A stretch of DNA of 64,000 bases, from positions 64,843-128,842 of the forward strand of contig WBMV01000146.1 of assembly GCA_013396655.1 (NCBI GenBank). Reading direction: 5' to 3'. This document shows positions 51,455 to 60,400 of the stretch, piece after piece; positions within the stretch are counted from its first letter, which is position 1, and every line of letters begins with the position of its first letter. A model generated the notes under the pieces. The model did not search any database. It saw only the letters and a list, made by a program, of their open reading frames with translations, and was not told the DNA's origin. The DNA is from Campylorhamphus procurvoides. Taxonomy: Eukaryota > Chordata > Aves > Passeriformes > Dendrocolaptidae. A program made the position numbers and the translations under genes.

Positions 51455-54400
51455 CTGTGGGGAGAAATGGGCAGGGTCAGTGTGTGCCCCTGTGGGCAGG
51501 GCAGGAGAGAGGGAGGCAGGGAGGGGAGAGGAGGAGGAGGAGGGGAAAGCAGGATACTCACTGTTCTCCAGCCTGGGCTTGGCTCTGCGCGAGGCCGGAG
51601 TCCCCAGCACGGCTCTGGTCTGAGGGGAAGGACAGGGGCTCAGCCCGGGCTCCAGGATGGAACCACTGGAGCTCTGTGCTCTATTTTCCCCAAATCTAAA
51701 CTGCTCAGCTGCCACAACTGCTCCCTCTGAACCAGGGGCACAACCCCTATTTCTGCTCCTGGGATTGCAGCTTCTCATGGGAAAGCCAGAGAACCTGCAA
51801 AACCTGGGACGGTGCAGGAGGGACACCCAAATGCAGGGAGTAGGGGACAAGGTGGCCATTGCTATGCCAGTACTGGAGCTGGGCTCCATGATCCCAGGGG
51901 TCCCTTCCAGCCCTGCATACTCCATGGTTATTGGTTGGTTTTCCCACTATTCAGAACATGTAACAGGAACCTAAAAGACCACAGAATTCCACTGCAGTTC
52001 CAAATCCTGACCAAAAGCAATGGATTTAATCCTGACGATAAGCAGCTCCTTTCTAACAAAAGGGACTTCTCTCCGTAGCAGTAGAGACAGAACGCAGGGG
52101 TTTGGGAGGAGGCTGAGGGGGGTTCCTGCCTTCTATCCTGGGATCCCTTCTCCTGCAGGCCCAGCTGTGCCTGGCTAAGGGGGCAGTGGGCAGTACTGGA
52201 GGGAAGCAGTGTTACCACCTTGTGGACCTTGTGCCAGGTGCCTCTGCTGCCCTGCGTGTTCTTCTGCATCCGGAACACGTGCCTGTCCAAATCTTTCCTG
52301 GGGTGCAAAGGAGCAGGTCAGTGTGGCTGGGTCACAGAGCCTGCTGGGGGCAGCCACAGCATGACACCCAGCTCCTGCTCAGGGAAAACGGGGGTTAAAG
52401 ACAAGGGCTGCTTGGGGAGCTCAGCCCAGAGCAGCTGGGTTAGAAATCCCAGTAGGAGGGCCAGACAAGGCTTCATCCCCTTCCCACATGGGGCTCTGTC
52501 CCTCAGCCAAACCCCACTGGCTCCAGGTTTCCAGATGAGGCCAGGGAGTTCAGCAGAGCCCAAAGCCCTGGGTTAACAGGCTCAGACTTGGGGCTGTGCC
52601 ATCCCCACGAGCCCCTGGCAGAGGCTCCACTGCCCACACTGGCTGGGGCAGCTCCCACCAGCATGTGGGGCCAGAGGGACCAAACCATGGGCAGGCTGGA
52701 TGTGAACTGGTGTCCCCAGTGTGTGAGGGATCATGGGGGGCAGCTGTGCTGGCAGCCAAGCTCCCCTACCTGTTGATGGGCAGCAGCATGCCCGGGCTGA
52801 TGTGCTCGCACTGCGGGGTTTTGTCCAGCGGGGGCACAGACGAGTTGGGGGTCAGCGGGAGCTCCGACAGGGCAAAGTCCTCGTTGTCATCGTCCCGGAG
52901 TGCTGGCAGCTGCAAAGCCACCCCAGAGCCATCAGGGACACGAGCCAGGCCTGTCCCTGTCCCCACACAGACACAGCCTGGCCTCTCCACTCTCCTCAAC
53001 ATTCCCCCCATCCCCTCCTCACTCCCATGGATGTGACTCCACACTGTCCCCACAAACAGCCCCAGCCCCGAGGGCAGGGACAGGGCACAGGCACAGGGGT
53101 CAAACCAGCCTGTCCCACTCCTGGTGCTGCCCAGCACTTGGCTGACTGATCTGATGCCACCACACAGCTGATTAAAACTCCCAAGCTCAAAGCTGACCAG
53201 GACTACTCAGAAGGAGCTTACTTGAGCAACTTCTGGTCCTCCCATTTGGAAGAGAGAGGAGCTCTGGAAAGGTTCAGAGAGGAGCAGGAGCAGATGATCT
53301 GAAGAACAGAGGTCTCGAGGGGGGGAGAGATGAAACTGGGAGCAGGGACAGGACAGGGTCCATGAGGAGAGGAGCACAAAGTCAGCAGATGCAAGTTCAG
53401 AACAGACAAGAGGTGATTGTTCTTAACAGCAAAGGATTCAGCTCAGGCAATTGCAGATGGGAGGAGTCTGCCTGGCTCAAGGCAGGGCTGGGCTGGCTCA
53501 GGGAGGGGCAATCCACTCCTGACTCCCATATCTGCAGATTTCTCTCTGGAGGTCCCACTGCACACTACAGGAGGCCAGGCTCTATTGCCCAGCACAAGCC
53601 AGGCAGAATGAATCTGGGGGGAAAAAGAAAAGGAACCCTTTGGGAACCACTGGCTGAAATTATAGGACACCCAGAGTGTCATCTCTGGAGAACCCCACTG
53701 CAGAAACAGGGTGCCTTACACATGGAAGCATCGATTCCCTCTCAGCCAACTGCTCTTCCTACTCCCAGGGATTCCTCCATCCCACACTGCCAGTTACAGT
53801 GAGATTTGCCTTCCCCGTGAGCCATGGCTGGGTGTGTGCCAGGGCCAGGAATGCTCTGCTGCCACAAAGGAGTCCCCAGGAGGAGCAAGAAATATCCCCA
53901 GAACTCTCTGCAGGAGGAGGATGAATGATTCTCTCCATTAATAAGTGCCAAGTGAAAACAGAGCCCTAACTAACCCCTAGAGAGCTCCTGGTGCTTCTCC
54001 ACAGCAAGGATTACAACAGCATATCAAGGAAAGAAGCCTCTTCCCCCAAATCCACAAGACATTATTGGTAGAACTAGACCAGACTGTTCCCACACCCAGA
54101 ACAGACACAGACAGACAGACAGACACAGACAGACACCCCCCTCCTTCCTGTGCTGCTTCCCCCAGCCTACCTTGACTCTCCTGTTCTGGAAGGGTGTCGC
54201 GGTGAAAACGTCGTCGTGGTTGTCCTTGGGCAGGTGCTCCAGGAACTCCCTCATCTGCTGCTTCCTCTTGAGGGTGCCCACCCTGGCAGTGATCACCAGC
54301 TCCTTGTCTGCACAACCAGCACAGTCACTCCCTGCAGGTGAGGGCAGAGCCCAGCCCACCCTCTGGGCAAATCTCCTACCCATTCTCTGGGATCCTTTGA

Positions 54401-57400
54401 ATCCTTACACCATTTCTGCACTCCAAAGGAATTTCCCTCCTCCATCCTTGGAGGAAGGTCACTCCAGAGCCTCCCCCAGCCCCTGCCATGTCCCACTCCA
54501 GCTGGTTCATTACAGCTGTGACAGAACTGTGCTCACTCTGCCTTCCAGAGAGCAAACCCACAGATTTACTGCTGTGTCAGGAGGCAGCAGGAGCTCCACA
54601 AGGGCTCTGCTGCACAGACACACCTTTAGCATCCTCCAGTGGGGCTCAGGGAATGCTCAGATGAAGTTTATCCTACTGGGCCTCCAAGTGCCTCTCAGGA
54701 TATCCCACATCGTCCCAAAACCTAAAAAACTCTAAAAGTGACATTTCTCTCACTGTTACTTCAGGGATCTGCAGAGTGAGAAGGTCCCCTCTGAGCCTCC
54801 TTTTCTCCAGGCTGAGCCCTCCCAGCTGCCCCTTCCTCAGCCCCTTTCCCTTCCCTGGGCAGGCTCCAGCCCCTCAATGTCTCAATTAACATTAATTATC
54901 ACCCCCAAACCCCCAGAAACAATATGGCAATACCTTTCTGCTCAGGTTTTCCTGCCTTGCCCTTCTTGGGCTGTGGTTTGGAGCCTCTGGCCTGCTGCTC
55001 CTCCAGGTACCTGCCATGGCACTCCTCAGCAGAACGTGACCCCACGGCCATGGCCACCTCCTGCCAGAAGCCACTCCTGTGCTTGGGGAACGCGGCGATG
55101 GCCCTGCCGAGAGAGCAGTCACAGCCCTGAGCCCCAAGAGGGCCCTGGGGCTGCACCCACCACCTGGGCTCTCCTCTTGCTGCCCTGGATCCCTGGGAGT
55201 GTCCCAGGCCAGGCTGGATGAGGCCTGGAGCACCCTGGGCTGGTGGGAGGTGTCCCTGCCCGTGGCAGGGGTGGCACTGGGTGGGCTGTGAGGTCCCTCC
55301 CAACCCAAACCTCTCTGGGATCCTGTGGTGTTTTCCCCAGACACTTTAGAACATGCAGACTTATGTGAACCCCTTAAGCTGACAGGTGTGCTACAAGATC
55401 GTTTTCCTCCCCACTTGCAGCAGGTCCCCCCACCCCGAGACCTGACCTGGTGCCTCTCAGGTTGCTCATCTAAAGGAAATAAACCCAAACATGGCCATTT
55501 TATACTCAATGTGTGTATTAAATACTGCTCAGTGATTTAAGTACTTGGATGATGGATTAATTAAACATTCTTTCAGTGAATCTCCTCTTTACTGACCTTG
55601 CTGACATAAACATGACATGTTAAACATGTCACTCCAGTGTGGGGAGAGAACTTGCCCCCTCTGACATACGCTCTTATGGTCTATATCATGGGCATGAATA
55701 CTTTTACAGTATTATTTACTTAAAGTTTTCAGTTTTACTCACAGGAAAAAGTTTTTAACAAGATTAAATACATGGTTTTGAAAACCAGTAGTGGAGTAGA
55801 TTCACCAAATTTTGCCTAATCTCAGTGCCCTTCTCCCTTCACACTGGTGACCATGGCAGGAGCTGCTGCAGCCTCACACATCTCCAGTTATTTTAGAAAA
55901 TACCCAGCTGTCTCCTTTACTTAAACTAATGTTTAATTTGTGAAGAAAAGGGAACTAAAACATAAAGGAAACCTTGAAAAATCACATAGAAGAGACTGAA
56001 ACTGGAAAGCCCCAATCCAGACCATCCAAACCCTCCCACTGCCCAAGGGAAACTTTTCCCTCTTAACACAGAGTGACTCCTTGCCTGTAAAGCTTCTGTA
56101 ATTCCTTCTCAGACCAACCATCAGCTGCCCTGGGAAAACATTCCAGAGGTTTCTGCCTGTGTCCTGTCTCACGTTCCCTCTGTTTCGCTGGTGCAGGCAG
56201 GGCAGTGCTGGCAGCTCCACTGTGTGCCTTTTCCCCGGGCACTTTCACATTCCTCTCTTTGACAGGAAGCTCCTTCTCGCTGGTTTCGGGCTCGGTGTCG
56301 GAGTCCAGCCGGTACCTGGGGCTGGTTCTGCTCCGCGCCCTCAGGGCCCTCTGGGGCACACGGGGGGCAGGGGACTCACCAGAAGATGTGTCTCCTTCCA
56401 TGGGAATCCAAGACCTGTCGCTGGACTTGGGCCCACTTGGCTTCTCCAGCACTTTCTGGGAAGCTTTTCCTGTCCTTGGCTCACCTGATGCCTTGTTTGC
56501 ATCGGCCCAGGGCCTTCTAGAGTCAGAGCGAGACTTCCAGTTCTGAGGCTCTGGTTTCAATACAGACTTATTTTTCCTTTTGATAAGCAGTGGGATATCC
56601 TCACTGGATTCCCCTCCTTCATCTTTGTCTGAGGATTCCTCTGTGAAATGCTTGTCTGGAAAAGGCTGCTTGGCTGAGCGTAGGGAATACCTGGAATGCT
56701 GCTCATACCCAGGCAGTTCTCCGGAGTCTGCCCCTCGCCTCTCCTTTGCCATCCCTGCCCCCCTGGTGCTGTGCCTGCTGGGCACTCTGGCACTGGAGGA
56801 AGCCCCCCTGTGAGGGGGCTGTGCCTTCCTTCTCGTGGTGCTGCTTTCAGGGGCACTTGCACGCCCAGCAGGGAGGGAACGTGGGGCCTCCCTGCTGCCC
56901 AGGGCCTCGGGGGCCCGGCCGGAGCTGCCTCTGCCCTCACTGCCTCTCCCTGCAAGAGACAGTGCCATGTGAGCCCCAGGGCAGGGGGAGCCCCTGGCAC
57001 AGCTGGGACCCTGCCAGGGATCCACACGCTCCGAGCTGCCCCAAGGGCTGGCTGGCACAATACCAAACACTTCCCAAAAGCTCTGCTCCTGCTCCAAAGA
57101 GCTGTTCTGCAGGACACATTCCAACTGCTTTAGGGGAGAAACTTCTGCTTGATATTCTACATGGTTTTCAGGGTTCTAATACTGCCCAAATTCTATTAAC
57201 ATCAAATTTTTACTAAAACCTCTGTTAATAGACTTTTTCTTATGCCTACACAGGCATTTAATTTCCTTTATTTTATCCACACTAAAAACCAAAGCCAGGC
57301 CCCCAAGTCACTGGATTGGCGAACTCAAACAAATCCTAACCCCTTCATTTCTATCTGCAGAAAGAAATGTGTGTGTTCTAAATATGCAATTAAAGAATTG

Positions 57401-60400
57401 CTTTACAAATGCAGTTGGTATTTGGAGCTGTAAAACTATACCTCAGTGCTACTCTGGATTCTTCACAGAAAAAGCAATTGCCCATTACAAGACTTACAAG
57501 ATTTCTTTGCATTAACAGGCCCCACCCCACTGCTCCACCACCCAACTCACAGGCCCACTGATTCCAACAAAAACTTGAAAATAGGGGAAAAAAAGTTTTA
57601 CCTTTATTTTGGCTTTTTGGCATTTCCTCTGTTGTCTTCGTGACTTCCTTTGGTTTATTCTTCTTAGAGAAGAAACTGGTGTTTCGTGATTTTTCACTGC
57701 TGAGCATCTTCAAAATAAAGCAATTTAATCTAAGTAATTTAATCTCCTTTTCTCCAGGCTGAGCCCCCCCAGCTCCCTCAGCCCCTCCTGCTGCTCCAGC
57801 CCCTTCCCTGAACTCTGAGTGTCTCTCTTGTCTGAGGGGCCCAGAACTGAGCCCAAGATCTGAGGTGGGACCTCACCACCTTCCTAAGAACATTTATCTG
57901 TCCAAAAACCCCATTCTTTTTCCAGAACCAATTGGCCATTATCCCCATTGTACAGACAACAACTACCTGATAACACAGAGATGAGGCAGTTTTGTTTGTT
58001 AGTTTGACATTGTTTTTATGGTGCCCCCAGGATTTCCCTCCTCCTCAGGCACTCCAGAGAGCTGCACCCACTCTGTGCCAGCATTGCTGAGTTTATCTGA
58101 GCTACACCTCAGCTCCAACACACAAAGGGCTCCTACCAGGCTCAGGTAATCCACTCCCCCTTCTTCTATGGTGACGTTGAGGTTCTGATCCACGAAGGCC
58201 CTCTGGCCACACCAGTAGCTGAGCGGGGGTTTGACGAGGCGGCCGCTGCGGGTGTACACCCTGCCGGGGTCGCGGGCGGGGCGAAGCCGGGGGGGCGTGT
58301 CTGCAAGCACAGCAAACAGCACATGGAGCCTGGGCAGGGCTGGGAGCGCGGCAGGAGCACTGCACAAGCTCACAGCACCGTGGGAGTTACAACAGACTAC
58401 ACACCCCCCGAGCTGCTCTTTGAAAAGTGCTCTGATTGGAAATAACAGGCCTGAGGGAACCATCTTCACAGATTATAAACCTTACTATTGGGAATTCTTA
58501 CTTTTACTTTGCTTTATAAATATGGTGGAAGTCATTGAGGGAATAGGAGAGAAGTTGTTGCACTGGGCAGCTCCACACTGAGAGACATGAGAGTGAAAAA
58601 TAAACATGAATGATGAGAGCAACATCAATGGGAGTGATGAGAGAAAAAACAGAAGTGCTCTTCTATTTTGAGTGATGAGAGAAAAAATTTTATAGTGCTC
58701 CCAAGGAAATCTGACTGCAGCATTAACAAACAGCTCAAGGGAGTTTGGCCAAAGCCCCACTGGACAGAGACCCCCAAGCTGTCACTGTCCACAAGGCTGG
58801 CACTGCTCTCTAAGGCTGAGCAAAACCAGGTGGCTCAAGAGGTTGTGTCTTTACAGCAATTCCTTGGAAACAAAACATCATAATGAACTTTTCCACAATC
58901 CATTCCATCCACCCCCAGTTGTCTTTTCCAAAGCAAAGGATTATTAAACACTCACAAGTGTTTTCATCATTCCTTGGCAATACTTCATAGGTGGTGTTCC
59001 TCCTTTCAGATTTCTTCCTTGAGCCTCCTGTGGTTTCCAGCACATCAGCTTCCACCACAGAGTCACTGTTGTCTTCATCCACACCACTGTTTTGTTTGCG
59101 TTCTTTCCTAAGCATTTGGAGTTTAAGAAAGGAGCAAATAAACACCTGAAAAAGCTGTTCTTTAACAAACAGTGTAAAAGGGAAGCTTTCATGTGGGCAG
59201 AAGCCCAGTGGCACAGCAGGGCAGTGCCTTCACACACACATCTCCAACCTTCACCTTCCTCTGGTATAATATTCTTAAAAACCAAAATCTCAATGAATAC
59301 TTAAACAACATTGCAATGGGCAGAATCTCCAAAGCAGTTACCTTCTCCTTTCCTCAAGGAACTCCTGGACATATTCCTTCCACCTCCTGGAGAACCCATA
59401 TGCGAACCGTTTGATGAAGCGGTATGGAAATCCTGAGGGGAACAGAAGGGGCATCAACAGCAGCTCAGCAACACTTATACCCAAAGGGTAGAACAAATAC
59501 CCAGGACAAGCACAGGCACTCCAAAGATGAGAGGAACTGACCCAGCCACTTCCATCTCAGCACAGTCCATTCACTCTTGGCTTAGGAACCCTCTGCAGCA
59601 CTTGAGCCACTCTGCTCACAACCCTCTTACAGTTACTTCTTCTCAGAATATTAAAATAAAAGCAAATATAAGTATTTAGCAGAGGAACTCATAAAAACTT
59701 TGAGCAGCCAGGGCAGGTGTTTATCAGCAGGTATCCCAGGAACTGAAAAGGAAACACTGAAGCCCCAGACACATCTTTGGTGCTGAAAGAGCAGAGTGCA
59801 GGTGTGTTCCATTAAAAACTGGGATCACACACTGTGTTAAGGGGAATGCCAAGGAAAGGGCTGGAGCTGTGCCAGGGCAGGCTCAGGTGGGATCTCAGGG
59901 AAAGGTCCTTCCCCAGAGGGTGGTGGGCACTGACCAGGCTCCCCAGGGCAGTGGGCACGGCCCCAAGGCTGCCAGAGCTCCAGGGGGGGTTGGATGATCC
60001 TCTGGGGCACAGGGGGGGATTGTTGGGGTGTCTGTGCAGGGCCAGGGGTTGGACTGGATGGCCCTTGGGGGTCCCTTCCAGCTCAGGAGATGCTGTGATT
60101 CTAAGTATTTATTCCATCTACACCTCAGCTGATCTGTGTCCCCAGAGCTGCCTGTAAGCACTCACATGCAGATCATTATTAGAGAACATGACAGAGGAGC
60201 ACATGGAACAAGAAAATGGGATAAAGCCCAGCCTAACTTTGCATGTAAGTTCCATTTCCTTTCAGACCGCACATAGCAGCAGCCTGCAGTGTCCATTAAG
60301 ACCCAGCAGCTCACCTTGTTTCCTCATGGCAGCCGAGTCTATCCTGCCCTGCAGCACGTACACACTGCCCGAGGATGTCCTCACCTGGTTGTGAGCCACA

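Noticed and set aside
56950..57124. Upstream extension of the large MIS18BP1 exon to a Met at 57124
   Set aside because: A good acceptor at 56949 joins in phase with the preceding exon, and the extra residues have no family match.
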